Below, piece after piece: positions 26,153 to 34,639 of a stretch of DNA of 52,960 nt. Source of the DNA: Microbacterium sp. Leaf159. GTDB taxonomy: Bacteria > Actinomycetota > Actinomycetes > Actinomycetales > Microbacteriaceae. Where the stretch lies: assembly GCF_001423615.1 (NCBI RefSeq), contig NZ_LMOU01000001.1, positions 1,710,684 through 1,763,643 of the forward strand, written 5' to 3'. The position numbers and the translations under genes were made by a program. The notes under the pieces are model-generated. The model made no database searches. It worked only from the letters and a program-made list of their open reading frames with translations, and was not told where the DNA came from. The first letter of the stretch is position 1. Each line of letters starts with the position of its first letter.

Positions 26153-26761
26153 TCAGCCGGCGTTCGGCAGGGATTCCACCGGCGCGAGCGCCAGGAAGCG
26201 CATCTTGTTCTCGCCGTAGAAGCAGGTCTGGACCATGAATTCTCCGGACATGCCGACCAGCTCTTCGACGTTCGACCACTTCGGCGTGTGTCGCTCTTCT
26301 ACGACCTCATAGACGATGTCGGAGCCTGCCACCATGACCCGTTGACCGATCTCCCAGCCCAGGATGACGTCTCCCCCGCAGTTGTTGTGCGCCGCGAACA
26401 GGGGCAGGACCGCATCGACCCGATAGCTGACCATCTCGGTGAACGTGCCGTCGCAGTGGTCGAGCTCCACCATGCCGCCTGCGGCACCGAGCCTGATCAT
26501 CGGCAGCTCGTCAGGTGCGACGATCTGATGCAACTGCTTCTGCACGGCGACCTTGACGTCACCGGTCACCTTGTCGACGAGTTCGGGGGCGAAGGTCGAC
26601 GCGGCGAGGAACGCGACCCCGAGGCCGACCAGCGCGATACTGCAGCCCAGCAAACCGACCCGCCGTCGGCGGCGCCGGCGGTGGGGGGCGGGGGACGACT
26701 CGGAGCCCGCTCCTGGCTTCATGCCGTCATCGACGCGGCGTTCCTCGATCCCGGCCGTCAT
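26153..26761 (-). CDS. Divergent sortase-like protein, second sortase of the pilus operon
   Basis: 202 residues. A basic cytoplasmic start (HRRRRRRRR) precedes one transmembrane helix (about 35-57). The extracellular part keeps a sortase triad: H125 in LFAAHNNCGGDVILG, C180 in FMVQTCFYGENKMRF and R188. The TLxTC signature is altered to MVQTC with Phe after Cys. Two further cysteines, C103 and C128, are unusual for sortases and C128 is three residues after the catalytic His. The start overlaps the stop of the class C sortase (ATGA), so translation is coupled. It may anchor the pilus base, replace a housekeeping sortase, or be inactive; function is inference. Confidence 0.75.
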   Translation of the reverse strand: MTAGIEERRVDDGMKPGAGSESSPAPHRRRRRRRVGLLGCSIALVGLGVAFLAASTFAPELVDKVTGDVKVAVQKQLHQIVAPDELPMIRLGAAGGMVELDHCDGTFTEMVSYRVDAVLPLFAAHNNCGGDVILGWEIGQRVMVAGSDIVYEVVEERHTPKWSNVEELVGMSGEFMVQTCFYGENKMRFLALAPVESLPNAG

Positions 26762-27753
26762 GACGAGGGCGTCCGGTCGAGGTGAGTCGAGCGCCGCGGA
26801 GAGCGACGGTGATCACGGGAGCGGCGCCGAGAGCTGCTGCGATCGCGTGCTCGGCGCGGCTTGACGACGAGGAAGGTGAGCACCGGAACCGCGATGACGA
26901 GCAGCGCCCACCAGGGCAGGCCGGCAGGGCCCGTCGCATCCTCGATCGTGGTGATGGCCGTGTCATCCGACGGCGCGTCGATGCGCTCGGCGCGCACCAG
27001 AAGACGATGCGTGTTGACGCCTGTCGGAGTGCACGTCACGAGGGTGATGTAGTCCTTGCCCGGCACCTGGCGCAGCGCCTCGGTGTCATCGGGCAGCACG
27101 GTCGTGGTCTGATCCACCTCGTAGTAGAGGTCTTCTCCGAGTGTGGTGACGACGATGACGTCACCCTCGACGAGCTCGTCGATGTCGTCGAACAGCGTCG
27201 CCTGGACGAAGCCGTTGTGGCCCGTGAGGACCGAGTGCGTCCCTGCCCCGCCGACGGGGAGCGACGATCCGTAGAGATGTCCGACGCCGCGAGAGAGCGT
27301 CTCTTCGCTCGTGCCGTGGAAGATCGGCAGGTCGACGTGGATCTTCGGGATCCGCACGCGCGCCATCGCGTCGGTACCGTCGGGGCTCAGCGTGTCGAAG
27401 TACGCGGCGGCGCCGTCGCCGATGGCGGTCTGCTGGCCGTCCGCGCCGAGCGCGTAGGGATCACGTAACGGCCCGGTGGGCAGATTCTCGTTGTACGCCT
27501 CGGCATCCGCGAGCATCTCGGTGATCGCGTCGTCAGGTACCTGCTCGACCGACTGGACGTACCCGTCGACGTCGGTGTCATGGCTCCAGGCCGAGAACCA
27601 CGATGCGGCAGTCGGGTACACCAGCACCACGATCCCGACGGTCGCGATGAGCATGACGATCGTCTGGCTCCAGCCCCAGCGCGCACGCCGCGCGGGGACC
27701 CGCGGGGTCGGTGTCGTGCGGGCATCCGGAGCGGATGCGTCGATGAGCGTCAT
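26758..27753 (-). CDS. srtC: Class C (pilus-assembly) sortase
   Basis: 331-residue pilin polymerase that joins LPxTG pilins through isopeptide bonds. There are two transmembrane segments (about 31-48 and 280-297). The catalytic triad is H179 in LTGHNGF, C241 in LVTCTPTGVNTHR and R250. The lid typical of class C enzymes is present as a DPY motif (D98-Y100) ahead of the barrel. ARVRIPKIHVDLPIFHG is a standard sortase strand. A positively charged tail follows the second helix. It sits between the pilin gene and the second sortase gene. Confidence 0.95.
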   Translation of the reverse strand: MTLIDASAPDARTTPTPRVPARRARWGWSQTIVMLIATVGIVVLVYPTAASWFSAWSHDTDVDGYVQSVEQVPDDAITEMLADAEAYNENLPTGPLRDPYALGADGQQTAIGDGAAAYFDTLSPDGTDAMARVRIPKIHVDLPIFHGTSEETLSRGVGHLYGSSLPVGGAGTHSVLTGHNGFVQATLFDDIDELVEGDVIVVTTLGEDLYYEVDQTTTVLPDDTEALRQVPGKDYITLVTCTPTGVNTHRLLVRAERIDAPSDDTAITTIEDATGPAGLPWWALLVIAVPVLTFLVVKPRRARDRSSSRRRSRDHRRSPRRSTHLDRTPSS

Positions 27754-27813
27754 GCGGAACTCTCTGTGTGGATGTCGATCAGCGTCTGAAAGTGAACCGT
27801 GCGGAGACGAATG

Positions 27814-27856
27814 GGCCGTGCGGGGGAAGGGACCTCAACACCTCCCCCGCACGGCC
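27814..27856 (-). promoter_or_regulatory. Perfect 14-bp hairpin between pilin and sortase genes
   Basis: GGCCGTGCGGGGGA (27814-27827) and TCCCCCGCACGGCC (27843-27856) form a perfect 14-bp stem with a 15-nt loop. It lies 10 bp after the pilin stop and about 60 bp before the sortase start. With no T-run behind it on the minus strand it is better read as a partial attenuator or mRNA-stabilising structure than as a full terminator. Confidence 0.6.
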
Positions 27857-27866
27857 GGTCTTCGTA

Positions 27867-29348
27867 TTACGCCTCGATACCGGCCTTGCGGCGGCTGCGG
27901 ATGGCGAGGAGCACTGCTCCGCCGAGCAGCAGAACGCCGCCGGCCAGGAACAGGGTGGTGCCGGCGCCACCGGTCAGCGGCAGCTTGAATCCGGCGTTCG
28001 ACGGGACGTTGACGACCTCGAGGTCGACGCCGACGGCCGTGGTGGCCGCGGTGACGGTGAACTCGATGGGAGCCGCGAGCAGCTCGAACCCGTCGGGAGC
28101 GACCGTCTCAGCGAGCCAGTACGTCTGGTAGCCGTCTTCGCCGGCAGCGACAGCGGCGTTGTCGGCCCAGTCGGAGTAGCGCAGACCCGAGATGGTCACG
28201 GTGCCGTCGGCGGCCACGGCGAACTCGGTCGCTCCGCCGAGCGCGATGGCGTTGGTGCCGTCGATCGCGTCCTGCTGAGTCGGGTACACCGAGAACACGG
28301 CGCCGGTCAGTGGAGCTCCGGCCTTGTCAGTCTTCTCGACCGTGATGTCGCCCCACTTGGTGATGACCTCAGGGGTGACGGTGGGTCCGCCGGGCTCGCC
28401 CGGAGCGACCGTGTACGAACCGAGGTTCGGGTAGAGCACAGCCGTGTTGGCGATCTCGCCCACCGTGTTGACAGCGGCCGTGAGCACCACCTGCACCTGC
28501 GTGGCCGGGTGAGCGGCGAGCACTGCGAGGCCGGATGCGGTGAACTCCACCGTGACCGTGTTGGTGGCGGCGTCGAGGACGACGGTGTAGTCGGTCGCGG
28601 CGAGCGCGGTGCCGTCGAGCAGCGTCACTGCGGCGCTGACGTAGTCGAGCTTGGCGTCGAGTGCGTCGACGACCTTGTAGCCGTCGATGACGGCGACGTT
28701 CGGGATGTCGGTCGTGATCGTGAAGTCGATCTCGTCGCCGAGCTTGACGTCCTCGGAGTCCTCCACGGTCTTCGTGGCCTCGGTGAGAGCGTTCTTCGGG
28801 TAGACGTGCACGTCGTACAGCCATGTGCTGTCATCGGCGGGATCGGTGAGCGGCACAGTCACGAGGAAGGGTGCCACGGCGGTCGATCCGCTCAGCGGTG
28901 CGGTCTCGACCACGAAGTACAGACCGAGGTCGAGGTTCGCGAGAGCGATCTCGCCGTTCGCGTCGGTCAGGGTCTCCCCGCCGATGGCGCTCGCGGTGTA
29001 GCCGGCTGCGGTGATGTCGGCGACGCTGTCGGGCGCGAGGTCTGCGAGGTCGTTCGCGTCGATCCAGCCCTGGTTGCTGGTGAGATCGATGGTGTCGACC
29101 TTGTAGACCGTGAAGCCCACGCCGGGGAGCGGTGCCAGGGCGACGTTCTGCTCGGTGCCGTCGTTCGGGAGCCCCGTCGGCGTCTCGGGTGCCTCGAACT
29201 TGTGGATCGTCAGCGAGCCGGTCGCGTCAGGATCGACGAGGTTGGGCGTCGCGGCACTCGCAGGTGCAGCGAGGGTCAGGGCGGCGACGCCTGCGGCAAG
29301 CAGGCCCGCTGCGACGCGGGAGCCGCGCCTGTTGTTCTCGGTGTTCAC
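27867..29348 (-). CDS. Major pilin, SpaH/EbpB-type LPxTG protein
   Basis: 493 residues with a GTG start. A signal peptide ends near ASAATP. The pilin motif WLYDVHVYPK places the crosslinking Lys at 185, as in SpaA-type shaft pilins. The E-box is in YWLAETVAPDGFELL (E414), and TVEKTDKAGAPL begins a Cna-B domain. The sorting signal LPLTG lies at 456-460, followed by a hydrophobic helix and the basic tail RSRRKAGIEA. These features make it the polymerising shaft subunit for the class C sortase. It is 65 bp downstream of the tip protein gene. Confidence 0.95.
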   Translation of the reverse strand: MNTENNRRGSRVAAGLLAAGVAALTLAAPASAATPNLVDPDATGSLTIHKFEAPETPTGLPNDGTEQNVALAPLPGVGFTVYKVDTIDLTSNQGWIDANDLADLAPDSVADITAAGYTASAIGGETLTDANGEIALANLDLGLYFVVETAPLSGSTAVAPFLVTVPLTDPADDSTWLYDVHVYPKNALTEATKTVEDSEDVKLGDEIDFTITTDIPNVAVIDGYKVVDALDAKLDYVSAAVTLLDGTALAATDYTVVLDAATNTVTVEFTASGLAVLAAHPATQVQVVLTAAVNTVGEIANTAVLYPNLGSYTVAPGEPGGPTVTPEVITKWGDITVEKTDKAGAPLTGAVFSVYPTQQDAIDGTNAIALGGATEFAVAADGTVTISGLRYSDWADNAAVAAGEDGYQTYWLAETVAPDGFELLAAPIEFTVTAATTAVGVDLEVVNVPSNAGFKLPLTGGAGTTLFLAGGVLLLGGAVLLAIRSRRKAGIEA

Positions 29349-29368
29349 TGTGTCTCTCTCTCGGTAAT

Positions 29369-29382
29369 CCAGGTCGCCCTGG
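29369..29382 (-). promoter_or_regulatory. Small hairpin upstream of the major pilin gene
   Basis: CCAGG-TCGC-CCTGG forms a 5-bp stem in the 65-bp gap between tip and pilin genes, 21 bp before the pilin GTG. It may affect pilin translation or mRNA processing. Weak evidence. Confidence 0.25.
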
Positions 29383-29413
29383 AGGTCTTCGGATGGTGGT
29401 GAGCTGAAGCAGT

Positions 29414-31939
29414 TCAGAGCTGCGGATCTTCGGTGTCGGCACGTGCGCTGCGGCGACGGATCCAGAGTGCGAATCCACCTGCGCCCAGCACGATCAGGGA
29501 ACCGGCGAGGATGTAAGGCAGCGCGCCCGTCCCCCCGGTGGTCGGAAGCTCCATCGCGGGCACGTCGTGCACGGTGATCGTCTGACCTGCTGCTGTCACG
29601 GCTTCATCCCCTCCGGCCGTGATGCTCACGGTGCGATCGGAGTTGATGATGAACTTCACCGGTGCCGCGAGCAGGCTGAACCCGTCGGGTGCTGTCAGCT
29701 CGCTCAGCCAGTACGTGCCGGCCGGGATGCTGTCGATCTGGAACAGACCGGTGTCGACGTCGCCGATCGTGAAGGGCAGTGCCGCGCCGGGCTCGCCGGC
29801 GACGTCTTCGAGCACCGCGAACGAGGAGCCGTCCATGCGCACCCAGGTGTCGGCGGCCGACTCTCCGACCTTCTCGATCTTGAGAGGGATCCGGAACGGT
29901 TCGATGGGCGTCTCGGTGCTGTCATCGTTCGATCGCACCGGTCCGCTGTCGGGGTCGGTGCCCGTCGAGTGGGCGGTGTTGATGACCTTCTTCGCGTCGA
30001 CATCCGCCTGATCGATGACGTAGGGCGCGTTCGCGACGCAGTGCGCGATCTGGGTCGGAGCGATCGTCGTCGGCGTGCATGTGACGCTGATGTTCCGCTG
30101 GGTCAACCGGTCGTCGATCACGGTGATGTTCGCGACGGTGACGTTGCCGGTGTTGGTGACGTCGAACGCGTACATGATGTGATCGCCGAGCCCGGTCACG
30201 CCGTCCTGATCGACGTCGACGACGGATGCCGTCTTGTCGAGCACGATCTTCGGCGTCCACAAGGCGGGGATGATCTCGTCGTCCGTGTCGGTGACGTTCG
30301 GCCCGACCGTCGGCGTTCCGGTCGCCCGGGCGACGTTCGTCAGCGGCGCGTTGTCGAGGTCGGCCTGCTGCACCACGTACGTGGCCGTGCAGGTCATCGT
30401 CGCACCCGACGCGAGCGTGGAACCCTGAACCGGCGTGCACGACAGGGTCGTCATGTCACCCGCACCCGAGAACGTGTCCTCGGTGATCTGCACGTTCGTG
30501 AGGTTCGTATTGAGCGTCGTGTTGGTCGGCGCCTTGGGCGTCGTGTTGGTCGCCACGAACGAGTAGGTGATGACATCACCCACCTTGGTGAAGACCTTGT
30601 CCGGGTCGGTGTCACTCGTCACGGCGACTCCGTTCACGGCGGTGATGCGCTTGACCAGGTCGATCGACGGCTGGATGACCTCGAGCGACGCGTTGGCCGG
30701 CGGGTAGAGGTTCGTGGTGATGTTGGCCGGACCGTTGATGTAGGTGCCGTTGACCGTGGAGGTCACGTCGACCGTGATCGTGCACGATGCGACACCGACG
30801 CCGAGGTCGCCACCGGTGATGCCGACCGTCGTGCCGCCGGCGGGCGCGGTGACCGCGTAAGCCGCGCCGGTGCGCTGGGTGCAGGTGCCGCCGACGTTCG
30901 GCACGGCGGCGATCCTCAGGTTCGCCGGGAGCGCGTCCGTGATGAACCAGTCGTTCTTGGCCATCAGGTCGGTGGTGTTGGTGACCGTCAACGTCATCTT
31001 CGACGTGGTGCCGTTGAGGATCAACGTCGGGCTGAAGGCCTTGTCGAGCTGGGGCGTGACGTCGACGATCTGCGGGAGGTCGAAGGCGACGTCATTGCCT
31101 GCACCCGTGGCGGTCGCGTTGTTGAGCATCAGGCCGAGGTTCGGCGTGGTTCCGGTGGGCACCTGATAGGCGGCCGACTGCAGCTTCGCGATCTGCGTCT
31201 CCCAGACCGTGTTGTTCGTGCAGGGGTTCAGTCCGGTGCTCAGTGTGATCGGGCTGCCGTTCACGATGAGACTGAAGGTCTCCTTGGGCTGGTTGGCACC
31301 GCCCGCCGCCGGACAGTTGACCGCGGCGAAGTAGGCGGAGACCGCATAGTAGTGGCCGCCGATCGCGGGGATCGTGTTCACCGTGCGGAACTGAGTGCCT
31401 GCGGCGATGGCTCCGTTGGTCGCGTTGGTGTAGGAGGTCAGCACCTGGTTGGTCGCGGCCTGCGTCGTGGTCTGGCCCTGCGCCACCCCGAGCGCGCGAG
31501 CCATCTGCTGCAGGGTGGTCCATGTCGTGCTGACGTTGTTGAGGCAGCCCAGGTCGGTGATGGGGGCGGTCGGAGTCGCACCGCTCATGATCCAGCCGTT
31601 GCACTGGTTGCCGGCCGGCGTGTACTGAGCGGAGGCCGTGTAGGTGGAGTTCGCCGCGGCCACGCCACCCGTGTAGTTCAGGATGCTGATCGGCAGCAGA
31701 GACGCGTTCTGGTTCGAGAAGTTCTCGGTGTAGACGGGCGTCCCCGCCTGCGGGGCGCCAGGAGTGCCGGGAACAGTGGCCGCAGCGGTGAGACCGGAAT
31801 TCGGGGCCAGTGTTGCTCCGGCGACGAGCACGCCGGCGACCGCGAGTGCGCCGAGCAGCCGAACGAGTGCCCGTCGGCGCGGCACGACCGCGGCGCGTGC
31901 AGAACGGCCCGTCGAGCGGTGGTGTGAGCGAATGCTCAT
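29414..31939 (-). CDS. Large LPxTG surface protein, probable pilus tip adhesin
   Basis: 841 residues from the ATG at 31939 (MSIRSHHRS); a longer frame to 32068 adds a basic stretch unlike a signal peptide. The signal region is RRRALVRLLGALAVAGVLV. The N-terminal 330 residues, beginning PVYTENFSNQNASLLPIS, contain several cysteines and many Asn/Thr and resemble no domain I can name, making them a candidate adhesin head. Two or three DUF11-like domains follow (VGDVITYSFVATNTTP, GLGDHIMYAFDVTNTGNVTV), then a Cna-B domain with E-box YWLSELTAPDGFSLL. The sorting signal is LPTTGGTG with helix and RRRS tail. No YPK pilin motif is seen, consistent with a tip position. Confidence 0.88.
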   Translation of the reverse strand: MSIRSHHRSTGRSARAAVVPRRRALVRLLGALAVAGVLVAGATLAPNSGLTAAATVPGTPGAPQAGTPVYTENFSNQNASLLPISILNYTGGVAAANSTYTASAQYTPAGNQCNGWIMSGATPTAPITDLGCLNNVSTTWTTLQQMARALGVAQGQTTTQAATNQVLTSYTNATNGAIAAGTQFRTVNTIPAIGGHYYAVSAYFAAVNCPAAGGANQPKETFSLIVNGSPITLSTGLNPCTNNTVWETQIAKLQSAAYQVPTGTTPNLGLMLNNATATGAGNDVAFDLPQIVDVTPQLDKAFSPTLILNGTTSKMTLTVTNTTDLMAKNDWFITDALPANLRIAAVPNVGGTCTQRTGAAYAVTAPAGGTTVGITGGDLGVGVASCTITVDVTSTVNGTYINGPANITTNLYPPANASLEVIQPSIDLVKRITAVNGVAVTSDTDPDKVFTKVGDVITYSFVATNTTPKAPTNTTLNTNLTNVQITEDTFSGAGDMTTLSCTPVQGSTLASGATMTCTATYVVQQADLDNAPLTNVARATGTPTVGPNVTDTDDEIIPALWTPKIVLDKTASVVDVDQDGVTGLGDHIMYAFDVTNTGNVTVANITVIDDRLTQRNISVTCTPTTIAPTQIAHCVANAPYVIDQADVDAKKVINTAHSTGTDPDSGPVRSNDDSTETPIEPFRIPLKIEKVGESAADTWVRMDGSSFAVLEDVAGEPGAALPFTIGDVDTGLFQIDSIPAGTYWLSELTAPDGFSLLAAPVKFIINSDRTVSITAGGDEAVTAAGQTITVHDVPAMELPTTGGTGALPYILAGSLIVLGAGGFALWIRRRSARADTEDPQL

Positions 31940-32154
31940 TCGTGTCCCAATCCCGGCGCACGCCGTGCGTCGGCCGCGTACGGCGAAGCGACGACGGCGT
32001 GAGCCTGTCCCCAGAAGTGCGTGTGTGAATTCCCCTGTGACGTGCAGCCGAGATAGGCCGCCCATCACATACCCAGACCCCCGCGCGGAGCTTTTATGAC
32101 GGTCCGGCGAAAACTTTCTGATCGGGCACCCCGGAGCTGCCCTAGGCTCGCAGC

Positions 32155-32802
32155 ATGTTCAGCGCCGACACTCTTCTGACCTTCGTCGTCGCGGCGTTCA
32201 TCATGGTCGTGATCCCCGGGCCGACCGTGCTCTTCACCATCGGAAGGGCCATGGCCCTGGGCAGGCTCGGCGGCTTCCTGAGCATCCTGGGCACCGCGAT
32301 CGGCTCGATCGTGCTCGTCGTGGCAGTCGCTCTGGGCGTCGGCACCGTGGTCGCGCAGTCGATCGTGCTCTTCACGATCGTCAAGATCCTCGGCGCCGGC
32401 TACCTCGTGTTCCTGGGGATCCAGGCGATCAGGCACCGCAAGGACGCGGCGAAGGCGATGACGGGAGCCGTGCCCAGTCGTTCAGGTCTGCGGCTGCTCG
32501 GCGAGGGCCTCGTCGTCGGAGTCACGAACCCCAAATCGATCGCGTTCTTCCTGGCGATCCTGCCGCAGTTCGTCGATCTTCACTCGGGATCGGTGCCGAT
32601 GCAGTTGTTCGTGCTCGGCGTGATCGTCGTCGCGATCGGTGTGGCGTGCGACGCGATCTGGGTGCTGCTCGCGAGCGCGGCGCGGGACTGGTTCGGTCGC
32701 TCGCCGCGGCGTATCGAGGCGATGAGCGCGACCGGCGGAGGCCTCATGATCGGGCTCGGCGCGTTCCTGCTGCTCTGGAGCGAGAAGCCCTCGAGCGTCT
32801 GA
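32155..32802 (+). CDS. LysE family exporter
   Basis: 215-residue LysE/RhtB-type membrane protein with about six helices. The family signature is visible near the N-terminus in MVVIPGPTVLFTIGRAMALG and later in GVTNPKSIAFFLAILPQFVD. The family exports amino acids or homoserine lactone-like molecules. No clear Shine-Dalgarno precedes the ATG, and a TAGGCT -10-like box ends 6 nt before it, so the transcript may be leaderless. It is divergent from the pilus operon and convergent with the DUF1206 gene (9 bp gap). Confidence 0.92.
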   Translation: MFSADTLLTFVVAAFIMVVIPGPTVLFTIGRAMALGRLGGFLSILGTAIGSIVLVVAVALGVGTVVAQSIVLFTIVKILGAGYLVFLGIQAIRHRKDAAKAMTGAVPSRSGLRLLGEGLVVGVTNPKSIAFFLAILPQFVDLHSGSVPMQLFVLGVIVVAIGVACDAIWVLLASAARDWFGRSPRRIEAMSATGGGLMIGLGAFLLLWSEKPSSV

Positions 32803-32811
32803 GACTCGAGA

Positions 32812-33612
32812 TCACATGCGGGCGTAGCGCGCGCGGACCATCGAGAAGATGCCGTAGATCGCGAGTCCCGCGCCGACGAGCCACAGCACGAGCCGTCCGA
32901 ACGGCAGGTCGGTGAGACTGCGGAGCGCGGCGTCGAGGCCCGCGGCCTTCTCCGGATCCTGCGTCCACGCCGCCACCACGAACAGCACGCCCGTGACCGC
33001 GATCGCGATGCCCTTGGCGATGTAGCCCGCGATCCCGAGGGCGACGATGCCCGGTCGGGCGGCGCCCGTCGGCACGTCCATCGTCTTCTCGAACCCCCGC
33101 GTGAACCCGATGACGATGAACCCGACTCCGACACCTGCCACGCTGAGCCCCAGGACGATGAGCAGCACCACCCCGCCGGGGGCGGAGAGCACCACGGCGC
33201 TGAGCGTCTGCGAGGTCTTCTCGGACTCGACCGTGCCTCCGAACGCGAAGATCAGCGCAAGCCCTGCGATCACCAGGTACGCCAGCGCGATTCCGATGAG
33301 TTTCACCCGCTGCCCCCACTTGCGTGGTTCCTTGCCCGAGGCGAGCATCCCGCTCGCGACCTGCCAGATCGCCAGCGCGATCAACGCGGTGGCGACCACC
33401 GCGAGCAGCAGTCCCCCGATGGGGGTGGAGCGGATCTGCTCCATGGCGCCGTCCTGATCGGCATCCCCGCCGCCGCCTGACGCGATCGAGATCGCGATGG
33501 CTCCGATGATGATGTGCACCACCCCGACCATCACGAACCCCGTCCGCGCCACACGGCGGAAGGCGTCGGAATGCTGGGCGGTGCGCGCGGCATCCTTCGG
33601 AGAGGAGGTCAT
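32812..33612 (-). CDS. DUF1206 domain membrane protein
   Basis: 266-residue protein with six predicted helices arranged as three repeated two-helix units: repeat 1 starts near FRRVARTGFVMVGVVHIIIG, repeat 2 near KLIGIALAYLVIAGLALI, and repeat 3 near VALGIAGYIAKGIAIAVTG. This triplicate layout is the DUF1206 family. Function is unknown. The start at 33612 overlaps the HxlR stop (ATGA), so both are in one operon. Confidence 0.88.
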   Translation of the reverse strand: MTSSPKDAARTAQHSDAFRRVARTGFVMVGVVHIIIGAIAISIASGGGGDADQDGAMEQIRSTPIGGLLLAVVATALIALAIWQVASGMLASGKEPRKWGQRVKLIGIALAYLVIAGLALIFAFGGTVESEKTSQTLSAVVLSAPGGVVLLIVLGLSVAGVGVGFIVIGFTRGFEKTMDVPTGAARPGIVALGIAGYIAKGIAIAVTGVLFVVAAWTQDPEKAAGLDAALRSLTDLPFGRLVLWLVGAGLAIYGIFSMVRARYARM

Positions 33613-34040
33613 CCGTGCAGGATATCGCCGCGTGGGGTGTCGGCGATGGGGCTGGCCTCCTGGCCCTCGTCGAGCAGTCGACGGTCGGCCTCGTCGTCGT
33701 AGCGGTCCTGAGCATCGAGGACCTCCTCGACATGCGATTCCGCCCACCGCTGCAGAGCCTGCAGCGGTTCGTGCAGTGTGCGACCGAGCGGGGTGAGGCG
33801 GTAGCGTGCATGCCCGTCGTCGTCCACGGCCCGCACGAGCATCCCGTCACGGTCGAGGGCGCGAAGAGTGTCGACCAGGACCTTCTTCGTGATCCCCTCG
33901 ACCTTGCGGTGCAGCTCGCCGAACCGCAGAGGCTCCTCGTGCAGGAGGATCACGATCATCGCGGTCCACTTGTTGGCCACCCGCGCCAGCGACGCCCGAG
34001 ACGGGCAGCTCGATGAGAACACGGTCCACTCGGGGCTCAT
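33609..34040 (-). CDS. HxlR family winged-helix transcriptional regulator
   Basis: 143-residue HxlR-type regulator. The winged helix (about 12-100) reads LARVANKWTAMIVILLHEEP, then FGELHRKVEGITKKVLVDTL and LTPLGRTLHEPL, all characteristic. The CPS near residue 12 matches the conserved redox- or aldehyde-sensing cysteine seen in many HxlR proteins. A divergent SnoaL-like gene starts 90 bp away and is a likely target. A DUF1206 gene overlaps its end. Confidence 0.92.
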   Translation of the reverse strand: MSPEWTVFSSSCPSRASLARVANKWTAMIVILLHEEPLRFGELHRKVEGITKKVLVDTLRALDRDGMLVRAVDDDGHARYRLTPLGRTLHEPLQALQRWAESHVEEVLDAQDRYDDEADRRLLDEGQEASPIADTPRGDILHG

Positions 34041-34130
34041 CCGCTCGGCATCCTTCCGGTGACGTTGAAGTGACCGCGCTCGGGTGGAGACGCTGGACCC
34101 TCAGAGTACCGAGACAACGAGGAGGACATC

Positions 34131-34523
34131 ATGTCGGCGATCGACATCGTGGGACAGTACGGCGCGGCCATGGCCGCGGGAGACATGCAGGCGCTGGAGG
34201 CGACGTTCGCCGCGGATGCCGTCTGGCACCAGCCCGGCGGGAGCCAGGTCTCGGGCGACAAGGTGGGGCCTTCGGCGATCATCGCGCACCTCGGACGCTT
34301 CATGGAACTGAGCGGCGGCACCTTCGTGCTCGACACCGACTCGGCGACCGAGAGCGGTGCCCTCGTGTCGGCGACAGTGCGCTTCCGGGCCGTGCGCGAG
34401 GGACGCGCCGATCTCGTGCAGCACGGGGTCGACGTGTTCCGCGTGGCAGACGGCCGGATCGCGGAGGTCTGGCTGATCAGTGAGGACCAGCAGGCGGAGG
34501 ACGCGTTCTGGGGCCACGCCTGA
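34131..34523 (+). CDS. SnoaL-like/NTF2-fold protein
   Basis: 130-residue cone-fold protein of the nuclear transport factor 2/SnoaL superfamily. A helical start (IDIVGQYGAAMAAGDMQALE) is followed by FAADAVWHQPGGSQVSG, which is the usual second-strand motif, and ends with VFRVADGRIAEVWLIS. Members are small polyketide cyclases, isomerases or have unknown activity. Strong GAGGAGG ribosome-binding site. It is divergent from HxlR, suggesting control by it. Confidence 0.9.
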   Translation: MSAIDIVGQYGAAMAAGDMQALEATFAADAVWHQPGGSQVSGDKVGPSAIIAHLGRFMELSGGTFVLDTDSATESGALVSATVRFRAVREGRADLVQHGVDVFRVADGRIAEVWLISEDQQAEDAFWGHA

Positions 34524-34550
34524 GGCTGAGTTCTGAGAACGGAAGTCGGA

Positions 34551-34591
34551 GATGCGCGGGTTCGCGATGCGCGGGTCCGTGATGCGCGGGT
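34551..34591. repeat. Three tandem 15-bp direct repeats
   Basis: GATGCGCGGGT occurs at 34551-34561, 34566-34576 and 34581-34591, an exact 15-bp period with variable 4-nt spacers. It lies in the 116-bp gap between the convergent SnoaL and GyrI-like genes. Purpose unknown. Confidence 0.7.
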
Positions 34592-34639
34592 CTTCGATCG
34601 GCACCAAGCGGTCTCCGGCTTCCGTGCAGGCACCGTGGG

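Noticed and set aside
29567..31927. Plus-strand open frame of about 786 codons
   Set aside because: Antisense to the tip protein gene, made of low-complexity Arg/Val/Asp residues.
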